From the NCBI GenBank assembly GCA_963978895.1, contig OZ022245.1, positions 17,602,414-17,666,413 on the forward strand: 64,000 bases of DNA, written 5' to 3'. Under the pieces are notes generated by a model. It was not told the DNA's origin. It did no database searches and worked only from the letters and a program-made list of their open reading frames with translations. Source of the stretch: Erpobdella octoculata (taxonomy: Eukaryota > Annelida > Clitellata > Hirudinida > Erpobdellidae). The position numbers and the translations under genes were made by a program. Positions 1 through 8,857 of the stretch are shown piece by piece; the first letter of the stretch is position 1, and each line of letters starts with the position of its first letter.

Positions 1-48
1 CATACATACATACATACATACATACATACATACATACATACATACATG
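1..48. repeat. (ACAT)n microsatellite
   Basis: A pure tetranucleotide tract runs from the window edge to the 5' junction of retrotransposon copy A1. It is the same repeat that flanks the other R2/Hero-like copies in the first 20 kb. Confidence 0.97.
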
Positions 49-3000
49 TTTTGATTCATTTGGTGTGGTCCAGAAAAACCCGGTTCACACGCATGCAGCA
101 GTATCCAGACGGCAGAGAGAGATTGAAAAATTAAAGAAGGAGCGAAAGAAACTCAGGCGACAATGGAGAATCGCAGAGGGGGTCGAAAAAGTTGGTATGT
201 CTGAACTGTGGCGGGATGTAAAAAATCGGCTCCGGGCTCTCAGGGCTGCAGAAAGACTCCGGAAAAAGAAAAGTGAGCAAAAGAAAGCCAGATGCAAATT
301 CATGGAAAATCCATTTTGCTTCGGAAAAAGTTTGCTGGATCCACCAAAATCTGGCACTCTTCGAGCGACAAAACAAGAATTAGATGAGCACTTCCGTTTG
401 GCGTTCAAAGATCCTCTTGGCGATTCAGAGCTGCCGGAAAGAACCGATTTTCCCGAAGTACAGTTGCCGAAAGTGGCTTTCGACGGTGGAGAGATAAAGA
501 TGAATGAAGTATCTCAGTTTCTAAAAAAAACGAGGAACAAATCTGCCCCAGGTCCCAACGGCATTCCATATTTGTTATACAAGAGATGTCCAGGCGTGCA
601 AAAGCTGCTCTACAACCGTTTAAAGATTGCATGGCGATCTAGTTGCGTAGATAGGGAATGGCAAAAGGCGGAGGGAGTTTTTATCGCCAAAGAAAAAGAT
701 TCGGTCAATATCAACCAATTCCGACCAATCTCACTTTTGAACGTGGAGGGAAAAATATTTTTCGCTGTTCTGGCCAAGAGGCTCACGGATTTTGCAATTC
801 GTAATGAGTACATTGACAGATCCGTGCAAAAAGGAGGAGTCCCCGGAGTACCGGGATGTATCGAGCACTCATCCATGATTTGGGAGGCCATCAAAAGAGC
901 AAAACAAAACCAACTCAGCCTGCATGTGGTCTGGCTTGATTTAGCAAACGCGTACGGGACTGTTCGCCATCAATTGCTCTGGAAGACACTCAAAAGGCAC
1001 AATGTTCCAGAATTCCTCATCGATGTTCTGCAACAGTATTTTCGCCGTTTTAGGCTACGTCTGTCAACATCGACGTGCTCCACAGAGTGGTTCAACTTGC
1101 GGGTCGGAATCGCTATGGGGTGTTCAATTTCTCCCATCCTATTTGTTCTGGCTATGCAATTATTGCTCGGTTCGATTGCATCTCGGGTTCAGGATGTTTA
1201 CCTGGGAAAAGGAATTTTCATGCCATCAATAAAAGCCTTCATGGACGACACTACTCTTATCTTGAATCACTGCGGCGAAATGCGCCGTATTCTTCAAAAT
1301 TTCAACGACTTGTTGTCCTGGTGTGGAATGAAGTTCAAGCCAACCAAATCGAGAAGCCTTTCTTTGCGACATGGAGAGATTGATGGATTTGTCTCATTCT
1401 TGGTGGCTGGTTGCGAAATCCCAACAATCCAGCAAGAGCCTGTGAAAAGCTTGGGAAGATGGTACAACGTCTCCATGAATGATGTGAATCGGAGCAGCAC
1501 CGTTCTGCAGGGCTTGGTTGAGGACCTGAGGAAAATCAATTCAACCGAGCTGCAGGGAAAGTTCAAGGTATGGCTGGTACAGTTTGTTTTGATACCGAGG
1601 TTGCTATGGCCATTAACAATCTATGAGATATGTTTATCTCACGTGGAGCGAATGGAGAAAAAAATGAACTGCTGCATTCGGAAATGGCTAGGACTTCCAC
1701 CGGCGTTAACAACTTTAGCTCTATACAGTAAGTCAGCTAAGTTAGCTCTTCCATTCAAGTCCCTAGTAGAAGAGTACAAGATTAGCAAGATACGGACACA
1801 GTTGATGCTGGACAACTCTTCAGACCCATGTATCGTGAATGTGGGCCCATCAGTTGGATCGGGAAAAGGCTGGACTGCATGGAGGGACATCCGTGAAGCC
1901 GAGGGATCTTTGCAATGGTCTGAAAAGCTCGGAGCAGTGCAACCGGGACGGCTCGGTCTGGGTTGGTTCCATCATGTGTGGTGGTCTAAGGCCTCGTCGC
2001 AGGAAAGGACAAACCTGATTATTCAAGACAGAAGGCAAGCAATGGAGTTGGAAAGAGTGCAGTTAGGTGCTCAGATGTCGCAACAGGGCGATTGGACTAG
2101 ATGGGAGGCGGCAGTTCAACATTCGATGACATGGAATGATTTGTGGCGTTACTCGCCCATCCGCCTATCTTTTGTGATTAGAGCGATGTATGATCAACTG
2201 CCGACAGCTTCGAACTTAGTGAAGTGGGGAAAGCTTGAAAATGAAGCCTGCAAGCTGTGTGAAAAAACAGAAACTCTGATTCATATTCTCTCATGTTGTC
2301 CGTATGCTTTGGCAAAGGGAAGATACACGTGGCGCCACAATGAGGTTCTAAGAGAGATACTGGGCATTATCAAGGAGAACTGCAGACTAGCCAATTCGAT
2401 GCAGTTGTGCCCCAGAAGAAAAGTTTATTTCTTGAGAGAAGGCTTGCAGCACTTGGGCCGCAGAAAGGCAAGTACGAGAAGAGAATCGTTGCTTGATGCG
2501 GCAAATGACTGGAGGATATCAGCAGACTTAAAAGATGAAGACTGCTTTCCGGAATTGGTTCGCAGCAGCGGATTGAGACCGGACATTGTCATTTTTTCCA
2601 GTTTGGCCAAGACGTTGCTGTTCATCGAATTGACAGTGCCATGGGAAAGCAACATGGAAGCCTCAAATATCTTGAAAGAAGAGCGTTACAGAATCCTTGC
2701 CCAAGATTTGGAGCGTGCGGGATATAGAGTCGAGATTTTTCCAGTTGAAGTAGGCGCCAGGGGTTTAGCCGGTCGCTCACTTGTCAAATTGCTTGTGGCT
2801 CTTGAAATGTCGGGTCGGAAAAAAACTCAAGCTATCAAGAAAATAGCTGAAAGAGCAGAAACAGCTTCTTTTTGGATATGGATGCAAAGGAATGAAAAAG
2901 GAGATAATAAATTTAAACAGCCACTTCTGGCTTCCGTACAACAGTGTTAGCTCCTCCTTTGTTTACAAGTTCAGGGACGAAGTCGCGTTATGGCTGCCGG

Positions 3001-3462
3001 CGAAAGTTTCGGTTGTTTGCAATAGAAGGAAAGTTGCTGGCGTTTAGAAAATAACCGAAACAATGTTTCCTGCCATTATGGTTTGTGGTGTTTCTCGTTT
3101 GGTGAAAGTGATGGCATGGCCTGAAGTTCCGGAGGTGAATGTTTCTTTCGGTATCGGAATCTGGCGGTTTGGTGGATGCTACAGTTAACATGCTCAAGTT
3201 CCGGCGTTTGAAAGACAGTTTCTCATCTTGTTACAGTTGCTTGACGGTTTCAAAATGACTTCTTGGTTCTGGTACTTTGAAGATTTGCCGGTTATCTGGT
3301 TCTGGTCGGAAACGGCATGTGATACACAAACTTCGTCAGGGGGCGGCCGTCTGATCAACGGTCGTGGCCCGCCCTCCCGTGGTAGCGTCAGGAAAAGGGC
3401 CGAAACGCTGAGAGGGTCTTCCTCTGAAGACCTCTGACGAACTTGCTCGAAGAAGAGTTTTC
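49..3462 (+). mobile_element. R2/Hero-like RLE retrotransposon, family A, copy A1 (5'-truncated)
   Basis: The copy lacks its 5' UTR and roughly the first 210 codons. It begins abruptly in (ACAT)n at the point matching position 5287 of the full copy A3. The coding part is followed by a 3' UTR (2951-3462) ending in GAGTTTTC, directly joined to ACAT repeats with no poly(A). The 3' UTR contains the three hairpins described for A4. Near-identity to A3 across thousands of bases indicates recent insertion. The 5' truncation is the usual product of incomplete target-primed reverse transcription. Confidence 0.9.
65..2950 (+). CDS. RT plus restriction-like endonuclease ORF, family A copy A1 (5'-partial)
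   Basis: The frame is open from the truncation at about 47 to the stop at 2950 and has no real start codon. It lacks the N-terminal zinc fingers. It keeps the basic coiled region (SRRQREIEKLKKERKKL), the RT (APGPNGIPYLLY, FRPISLLNVEGKIFF, LDLANAYGTV, GIAMGCSISPILF, FMDDTTL), the CCHC-like knuckle CKLCEKTETLIHILSCC, and the endonuclease block with RPDIVIF followed by ELTVPWE. The RT would copy element RNA at a nick made by the PD-(D/E)XK-like nuclease. It differs from A3 by scattered substitutions (for example IAKEKDS instead of IPKEKDS). No internal stop was found, so the copy is young, but without a 5' end it is unlikely to be mobile. Confidence 0.88.
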   Translation: MVQKNPVHTHAAVSRRQREIEKLKKERKKLRRQWRIAEGVEKVGMSELWRDVKNRLRALRAAERLRKKKSEQKKARCKFMENPFCFGKSLLDPPKSGTLRATKQELDEHFRLAFKDPLGDSELPERTDFPEVQLPKVAFDGGEIKMNEVSQFLKKTRNKSAPGPNGIPYLLYKRCPGVQKLLYNRLKIAWRSSCVDREWQKAEGVFIAKEKDSVNINQFRPISLLNVEGKIFFAVLAKRLTDFAIRNEYIDRSVQKGGVPGVPGCIEHSSMIWEAIKRAKQNQLSLHVVWLDLANAYGTVRHQLLWKTLKRHNVPEFLIDVLQQYFRRFRLRLSTSTCSTEWFNLRVGIAMGCSISPILFVLAMQLLLGSIASRVQDVYLGKGIFMPSIKAFMDDTTLILNHCGEMRRILQNFNDLLSWCGMKFKPTKSRSLSLRHGEIDGFVSFLVAGCEIPTIQQEPVKSLGRWYNVSMNDVNRSSTVLQGLVEDLRKINSTELQGKFKVWLVQFVLIPRLLWPLTIYEICLSHVERMEKKMNCCIRKWLGLPPALTTLALYSKSAKLALPFKSLVEEYKISKIRTQLMLDNSSDPCIVNVGPSVGSGKGWTAWRDIREAEGSLQWSEKLGAVQPGRLGLGWFHHVWWSKASSQERTNLIIQDRRQAMELERVQLGAQMSQQGDWTRWEAAVQHSMTWNDLWRYSPIRLSFVIRAMYDQLPTASNLVKWGKLENEACKLCEKTETLIHILSCCPYALAKGRYTWRHNEVLREILGIIKENCRLANSMQLCPRRKVYFLREGLQHLGRRKASTRRESLLDAANDWRISADLKDEDCFPELVRSSGLRPDIVIFSSLAKTLLFIELTVPWESNMEASNILKEERYRILAQDLERAGYRVEIFPVEVGARGLAGRSLVKLLVALEMSGRKKTQAIKKIAERAETASFWIWMQRNEKGDNKFKQPLLASVQQC

Positions 3463-3606
3463 ACATACATACATAAACACACACACATACATACATTCAT
3501 ACATACATCCATCCATACATACATACATACATACATACATACATACATACATACATACATACATACATACATACATACATACATACATACATACATACAT
3601 ACATAC
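3463..3606. repeat. (ACAT)n microsatellite between copies A1 and A2
   Basis: This tetranucleotide tract, with a few CAC and TCC variants near its left end, separates the 3' end of A1 from the truncated 5' end of A2. Both junctions are abrupt. Confidence 0.95.
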
Positions 3607-4471
3607 AGTTTGGCCAAGACGTTGCTGTTCATCGAATTGACAGTGCCATGGGAAAGCAACATGGAAGCCTCAAATATCTTGAAAGAAGAGCGTTACAGAA
3701 TCCTTGCCCAAGATTTGGAGCGTGCGGGGTATAGAGTCGAGATTTTTCCAGTTGAAGTAGGCGCCAGGGGTTTAGCCGGTCGCTCACTCGTCAAATTGCT
3801 TGTGGCTCTCGGAATGTCGGGTCGGAAAAAAACTCAAGCTATCAAGAAAATAGCTGAAAGAGCAGAAACAGCTTCTTTTTGGATATGGATGCAAAGGAAT
3901 GAAAAAGGAGATAATAAATTTAAACAGCCACTTCTGGTTTCCGTACAACAGTGTTAGCTCCTCCTTTGTTTACAAGTTCAGGGACGAAGTCGCGTTATGG
4001 CTGCCGGCGAAAGTTTCGGTTGTTTGCAGTGGAAGGAAAGTTGCTGGCGTTTGGAGAATGGTCGAAACAATGTTTCCTGCCATTGTGGTTTGTGGTGTTT
4101 CTCGTTTGGTGAAGGTGATGGCATGGCTCAAGGTTCCGGAGGTGAATGTTTCTTTCGGTATCGGGGTCTGGCGGTTTGGTGGATGCTGCAGTTACTACGT
4201 GCTCGAGTTCCGGCGTTTGAAAGACGGTTTCTCATCTTGTTACAGTTGCTTGACGGTTTCAAAATGACTTCTTGGTTCTGGTACTTTGAAGATTTGCCGG
4301 TTGTCTGGTTCTGGTCGGAAACGGCATGTGATACACAAATTTCGTCAGGGGGCGGCCGTCTGATCAACGGTCGTGGCCCGCCCTCCCGTGGTAGCGTCAG
4401 GAAAAGGGCCGAAACGCTGGGAGGGTCTTCCTCTGAAGACCTCTGACGAACTTGCTCGAAGAAGAGTTTTC
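3607..4471 (+). mobile_element. R2/Hero-like retrotransposon, family A, copy A2 (strongly 5'-truncated)
   Basis: Only the last ~115 codons and the complete 3' UTR remain. The 5' junction is (ACAT)n joined to the segment matching A3 position ~7840. The 3' end GAGTTTTC is followed by just two ACAT units (4472-4479) and then the 5' region of A3, so the two copies are almost head-to-tail. The 3' UTR carries a few GC-raising differences from A1 and A4, so it is a separate insertion rather than a local duplicate. Confidence 0.9.
3610..3957 (+). pseudogene. C-terminal RLE fragment of copy A2
   Basis: The frame covers the end of the restriction-like endonuclease domain: LLFIELTVPWE, then EEVRY-type helices and the PVEVGARGLAGRS motif typical of this endonuclease family. 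It ends at the same stop as the other family A copies. The RPD half of the active site, the RT and the zinc fingers are missing because of 5' truncation, so no functional product is expected. Confidence 0.85.
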
Positions 4472-4503
4472 ACATACATTTCATGGGCATTAGCCATCGG
4501 ACA

Positions 4504-4580
4504 CTCAGGAAAGACTGAGGGGCGCTCGGGGAAGACCGAGTGGCACCGGGAAAGACCGGAGACATCTTGGAGAGACAAGA
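4504..4580 (+). promoter_or_regulatory. 5' UTR array of four short hairpins, GAAAGA-type loops (copy A3)
   Basis: Four hairpins follow one another every 20-21 nt. They are CTCAG-GAAAGA-CTGAG (4504-4519), CTCGG-GGAAGA-CCGAG (4525-4540), CCGG-GAAAGA-CCGG (4546-4559) and TCTTG-GAGAGA-CAAGA (4565-4580). The stems differ in sequence but stay complementary, while the six-base purine loop is nearly constant. The same architecture recurs in family B. It probably acts as RNA in the 5' UTR, for example as a protein-binding or translation element; that role is inference. Confidence 0.75.
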
Positions 4581-4653
4581 ACTACGGGTGTCTTGGCCTG
4601 GCTAGCCGGGGCACATTTCCGTCTTCGCATGCTACATCTACAACAAAAGAATT

Positions 4654-7600
4654 ATGCCCCCAGAGCTCTTACCGAAAGGGGGGGGGGAGAATGATGAGCT
4701 CATCAATGGACTACAGGATGATGAACCGGCTTTTCCAAGGAACCCTGATGGGGGTTTGCCCGTGTTGTGTGTGTGTGGAAAAAGCTTTAAGACAGTCCGA
4801 GGAATGAAAGTTCACAGAACAAAAATGGGATGTCTTCCCGCTTCTGTTCGCCGCCCATCATCTCTCAGTGCGGGCTCAGTTTCGTCGGCTCAAGAAGTTC
4901 CAGAACCCATCCATGTTCCACAGATTGCTTTCGACGGAGGAACTGAATGTGTTTGTGGAAGAAGATTTAAGTCAATTCGCGGAATGAATGTTCATAAAAC
5001 TAAAATGGGTTGTCAAACTGCTATCAATCAACGCTCTGCATCAACCAAGGAGGCAGGTAACACGTCTGACTACGCCGGGCCGGAAGCTAACCACAGCCCC
5101 GACAAAGTCTCCGATTCAGAAGCAGATGTAAATTCAGAACCCAAGACAAGAATTAAATTTCCGAAAGCAATTGACACTTCAGCTTGGTCAACATTAGACT
5201 TGGAGTTGACGAGATTACTCAAAGCCCAGTTGAGGGAGAATCCACAACTCGATATGAAAACCTTCTCAGAAATTATCTACAAAAAATGTTTTGATTCATT
5301 TGGTGTGGTCCAGAAAAACCCGGTTCACACGCATGCAGCAGTATCCAGACGGCAGAGAGAAATTGAAAAATTAAAGAAGGAGCGAAAGAAACTCAGGCGA
5401 CAATGGAGAATCGCAGAGGGGGTTGAAAAAGTTGGTCTGTCTGAACTGTGGCGGGATGTAAAAAGTCGGCTCCGGGCTCTCAGGGCTGCAGAAAGACTCC
5501 GGAAAAAGAAAAGTGAGCAAAAGAAAGCCAGATGCAAATTCATGGAAAATCCATTTTGCTTCGGAAAAAGTTTGCTGGATCCACCAAAATCTGGCACTCT
5601 TCGAGCGACAAAACAAGAATTAGATGAGCACTTCCGTTTGGCGTTCAAAGATCCTCTTAGCGATTCAGAGCTGCCGGAAAGAACCGATTTTCCCGAAGTA
5701 CAGTTGCCGAAAGTGGCTTTCGACGGTGGAGAGATAAAGATGAATGAAGTATCTCAGTTTCTAAAAAAAACGAGGAACAAATCTGCCCCAGGTCCCAACG
5801 GCATTCCATATTTGTTATACAAGAGATGTCCAGGCGTGCAAAAGCTGCTCTACAACCGTTTAAAGATTGCATGGCGATCTAGATGCGTAGATAGGGAATG
5901 GCAGAAGGCGGAGGGAGTTTTTATCCCCAAAGAAAAAGATTCGGTCAATATCAACCAATTCCGACCAATCTCACTTTTGAACGTGGAGGGAAAAATATTT
6001 TTCGCTGTTCTGGCCAAGAGGCTCACGGATTTTGCAATTCGTAATGAGTACATTGACAGATCCGTGCAAAAAGGAGGAGTCCCCGGAGTACCGGGATGTA
6101 TCGAGCACTCATCCATGATTTGGGAGGCCATCAAAAGAGCAAGACAAAACCAACTCAGCCTGCATGTGGTCCGGCTTGATTTAGCAAACGCGTACGGGAC
6201 TGTTCGCCATCAATTGCTCTGGAAGACACTCAAAAGGCACAATGTTCCAGAATTCCTCATCGATGTTCTGCAACAGTATTTTCGCCGTTTTAGGCTACGT
6301 CTGTCAACATCGACGTGCTCCACAGAGTGGTTCAACTTGCGGGTCGGAATTGCTATTGGGTGTTCAATTTCTCCCATCCTATTTGTTCTGGCTATGCAAT
6401 TATTGCTCGGTTCGATTGCATCTCGGGTTCAGGATGTTTACCTGGGAAAAGGAATTTTCATGCCATCAATAAAAGCCTTCATGGACGACACTACTCTTAT
6501 CTTGAATCACTGCGGCGAAATGCGCCGTATTCTTCAAAATTTCAACGACTTGTTGTCCTGGTGTGGAATGAAGTTCAAGCCAACCAAATCGAGAAGCCTT
6601 TCTTTGCGACATGGAGAGATTGATGGTTTTGTCTCATTCTCGGTGGCTGGTTGCGAAATCCCAACAATCCAGCAAGAGCCTGTGAAAAGCTTGGGAAGAT
6701 GGTACAACGTCTCCATGAATGATGTGAATCGGAGCAGCACCGTTCTGCAGGGCTTGGTTGAGGACCTGAGGAAAATCAATTCAACCGAGCTGCAGGGAAA
6801 GTTCAAGGTATGGCTGGTACAGTTTGTTTTGATACCGAGGTTGCTATGGCCATTAACAATCTATGAGATATGTTTATCTCACGTGGAGCGAATAGAGAAG
6901 AAAATGAACTGCTGCATTCGGAAATGGCTAGGACTTCCACCGGCGTTAACAACTTTAGCTCTATATAGTAAGTCAGCTAAGTTAGCTCTTCCATTCAAGT
7001 CCCTAGTAGAAGAGTACAAGATTAGCAAAATACTGACACAGTTGATGCTGGACAACTCTTCAGACCAATGTATCGTGAATGTGGGCCCATCAGTTGGATC
7101 GGGAAAAGGCTGGACTGCAGGGAGGGACATCCGTGAAGCCGAGGGATCTTTGCAATGGTCTGAAAAGCTCGGAGCAGTGCAACCGGGACGGCTCGGTCTG
7201 GGTTGGTTCCATCATGTGTGGTGGTCTAAGGCCTCGTCGCAGGAAAGGACAAACCTGATTATTCAAGACAGAAGGCAAGCAATGGAGTTGGAAAGAGTGC
7301 AGTTAGGTGCTCAGATGTCGCAACAGGGCGATTGGACTAGATGGGAGGCGGCAGTTCAACATTCGATGACATGGAATGATTTGTGGCGTTACTCGCCCAT
7401 CCGCCTATCTTTTGTGATTAGAGCGATGTATGATCAACTGCCGACAGCTTCGAACTTAGTGAAGTGGGGAAAGCTTGAAAATGAAGCCTGCAAGCTGTGT
7501 GAAAAAACAGAAACTCTGATTCATATTCTCTCATGTTGTCCGTATGCTTTGGCAAAGGGAAGATACACGTGGCGCCACAATGAGGTTCTAAGAGAGATAC

Positions 7601-8190
7601 TGGGCATTATCAAGGAGAACTGCAGACTAGCCAATTCGATGCAGTTGTGCCCCAGAAGAAAAGTTTATTTCTTGAGAGAAGGCTTGCAGCACTTGGGCCG
7701 CAGAAAGGCAAGTACGAGAAGAGAATCGTTGCTTGATGCGGCAAATGACTGGAGGATATCAGCAGACTTAAAAGATGAAGACTGCTTTCCGGAATTGGTT
7801 CGCAGCAGCGGATTGAGACCGGACATTGTCATTTTTTCCAGTTTGGCCAAGACGTTGCTGTTCATCGAATTGACAGTGCCATGGGAAAGCAACATGGAAG
7901 CCTCAAATATCTTGAAAGAAGAGCGTTACAGAATCCTTGCCCAAGATTTGGAGCGTGCGGGGTATAGAGTCGAGATTTTTCCAGTTGAAGTAGGCGCCAG
8001 GGGTTTAGCCGGTCGCTCACTCGTCAAATTGCTTGTGGCTCTCGGAATGTCGGGTCGGAAAAAAACTCAAGCTATCAAGAAAATAGCTGAAAGAGCAGAA
8101 ACAGCTTCTTTTTGGATATGGATGCAAAGGAATGAAAAAGGAGATAATAAATTTAAACAGCCACTTCTGGCTTCCGTACAACAGTGTTAG
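4654..8190 (+). CDS. Zinc-finger / reverse transcriptase / restriction-like endonuclease polyprotein (copy A3)
   Basis: The protein has 1178 residues and no internal stop. The start is set at the ATG of MPPELLPKGGG because the same MPPE context opens family B. Two N-terminal C2HC fingers (about residues 39-60 and 99-120, each C-x-C...H-x5-C around RGMxVHxTKMGC) probably bind DNA. A basic helical stretch lies near residues 230-295. The RT spans about 370-640, with LDLANAYG (catalytic Asp 509) and FMDDTTL (609-615). The CCHC-like knuckle CKLCEKTETLIHILSCC is at 946-962. The endonuclease has RPDIVIF (from 1055) and IELTVPWE (from 1071), followed by the PVEVGARGLAGRS region. The layout fits the R2/NeSL/Hero group of RLE LINEs; the fingers look most like the Hero type. 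It presumably nicks (ACAT)n and primes reverse transcription there. Confidence 0.9.
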   Translation: MPPELLPKGGGENDELINGLQDDEPAFPRNPDGGLPVLCVCGKSFKTVRGMKVHRTKMGCLPASVRRPSSLSAGSVSSAQEVPEPIHVPQIAFDGGTECVCGRRFKSIRGMNVHKTKMGCQTAINQRSASTKEAGNTSDYAGPEANHSPDKVSDSEADVNSEPKTRIKFPKAIDTSAWSTLDLELTRLLKAQLRENPQLDMKTFSEIIYKKCFDSFGVVQKNPVHTHAAVSRRQREIEKLKKERKKLRRQWRIAEGVEKVGLSELWRDVKSRLRALRAAERLRKKKSEQKKARCKFMENPFCFGKSLLDPPKSGTLRATKQELDEHFRLAFKDPLSDSELPERTDFPEVQLPKVAFDGGEIKMNEVSQFLKKTRNKSAPGPNGIPYLLYKRCPGVQKLLYNRLKIAWRSRCVDREWQKAEGVFIPKEKDSVNINQFRPISLLNVEGKIFFAVLAKRLTDFAIRNEYIDRSVQKGGVPGVPGCIEHSSMIWEAIKRARQNQLSLHVVRLDLANAYGTVRHQLLWKTLKRHNVPEFLIDVLQQYFRRFRLRLSTSTCSTEWFNLRVGIAIGCSISPILFVLAMQLLLGSIASRVQDVYLGKGIFMPSIKAFMDDTTLILNHCGEMRRILQNFNDLLSWCGMKFKPTKSRSLSLRHGEIDGFVSFSVAGCEIPTIQQEPVKSLGRWYNVSMNDVNRSSTVLQGLVEDLRKINSTELQGKFKVWLVQFVLIPRLLWPLTIYEICLSHVERIEKKMNCCIRKWLGLPPALTTLALYSKSAKLALPFKSLVEEYKISKILTQLMLDNSSDQCIVNVGPSVGSGKGWTAGRDIREAEGSLQWSEKLGAVQPGRLGLGWFHHVWWSKASSQERTNLIIQDRRQAMELERVQLGAQMSQQGDWTRWEAAVQHSMTWNDLWRYSPIRLSFVIRAMYDQLPTASNLVKWGKLENEACKLCEKTETLIHILSCCPYALAKGRYTWRHNEVLREILGIIKENCRLANSMQLCPRRKVYFLREGLQHLGRRKASTRRESLLDAANDWRISADLKDEDCFPELVRSSGLRPDIVIFSSLAKTLLFIELTVPWESNMEASNILKEERYRILAQDLERAGYRVEIFPVEVGARGLAGRSLVKLLVALGMSGRKKTQAIKKIAERAETASFWIWMQRNEKGDNKFKQPLLASVQQC

Positions 8191-8394
8191 CTCCTCCTTT
8201 GTTTACAAGTTCAGGGACGAAGTCGCGTTATGGCTGCCGGCGAAAGTTTCGGTTGTTTGCAATAGAAGGAAAGTTGCTGGCGTTTAGAAAATAATCGAAA
8301 CAATGTTTCCTGCCATTATGGTTTGTGGTGTTTCTCGTTTGGTGAAAGTGATGGCATGGCTCGATGTCGGAAAAGAACAAAAACATTTTCTGCC

Positions 8395-8495
8395 GGAGGA
8401 CGTTCGTCCGTCGAACGTGGCTCGCCCCCCTTAGAACGTCAAGAAATTAAAGAGCCGAAACGTTTGCTCGAGGGGGGGTTTTCTTCTGATGACCT
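8395..8495 (+). promoter_or_regulatory. Conserved three-hairpin 3' UTR fold, lineage C version
   Basis: Hairpin I is ACGTTCG-TCCGT-CGAACGT (8400-8418). Hairpin II pairs AACGT (8435-8439) with ACGTT (8460-8464) around a loop containing CAAGAA and GCCGAA. Hairpin III pairs GGTTTTC (8477-8483) with GATGACC (8488-8494) around TTCT, with one mismatch. Order and spacing match families A and B although the stem sequences differ. By analogy with R2, this is probably the RNA structure recognised by the RT for target-primed reverse transcription. Confidence 0.65.
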
Positions 8496-8519
8496 CCACA
8501 GAAAAGCTCTTCAGGAGTG

Positions 8520-8748
8520 CACACACACACACATACATACATACATACATACATACATACATACATACATACATACATACATTCATACATACATACATAC
8601 ATACATACATACATACATACATACATACATACATACATACATACATACATACATACATACATACATACATACATACATACATACATACATACATACATAC
8701 ATACATACATACATACATACATACATACATACATACATACATACATAC

Positions 8749-8779
<31 letters not shown>

Positions 8780-8857
8780 CATACATACATACATACATAC
8801 ATACATACATACATACATACATACATACATACATACATACATACATACATACATACA
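8520..8857. repeat. (ACAT)n microsatellite, left of an inserted Helitron
   Basis: An almost uninterrupted ACAT tract, starting with a few AC units, runs from the 3' end of A3 to the 5' terminus of a Helitron at 8858. The tract resumes at 9941. Confidence 0.96.

Larger units (their letters stand above)
4489..8519 (+). mobile_element. R2/Hero-like RLE retrotransposon, copy A3 (full length, chimeric 3' end)
   Basis: This is the only copy with a complete 5' UTR and an uninterrupted long ORF. The 5' boundary is placed at ATTAGCCAT because B1 begins with the similar ATTAAGCCAT just after its target duplication. The 5' UTR holds the hairpin array (4504-4580) and a short conserved region before the ATG at 4654. 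From the stop to about 8363 the 3' UTR matches family A. It then switches to a different but homologous sequence (lineage C) that runs to ACAC/ACAT repeats at about 8520. The ORF is intact and the copy is nearly identical to its neighbours, so it could be recently active. The mixed 3' end suggests template switching or recombination. Confidence 0.88.

Noticed and set aside
1..48. Possible CRISPR-like repeat arrays in the ACAT regions
   Set aside because: The tracts are simple tetranucleotide repeats without unique spacers, and the DNA is eukaryotic.
85..894. Minus-strand ORFs opposite the RT/RLE frames (similar ones at 5325-6134, 16097-16381 and elsewhere)
   Set aside because: They recur at the same place in each copy only because the plus-strand protein is conserved. 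They have no domain and lie antisense to a well-supported ORF.
4566..4640. HDV-like or hammerhead ribozyme at the 5' end of A3
   Set aside because: I could not build the double-pseudoknot core, and no convincing CUGANGA...GAAA arrangement was found. CTGAAGA in the 3' UTR belongs to hairpin III.
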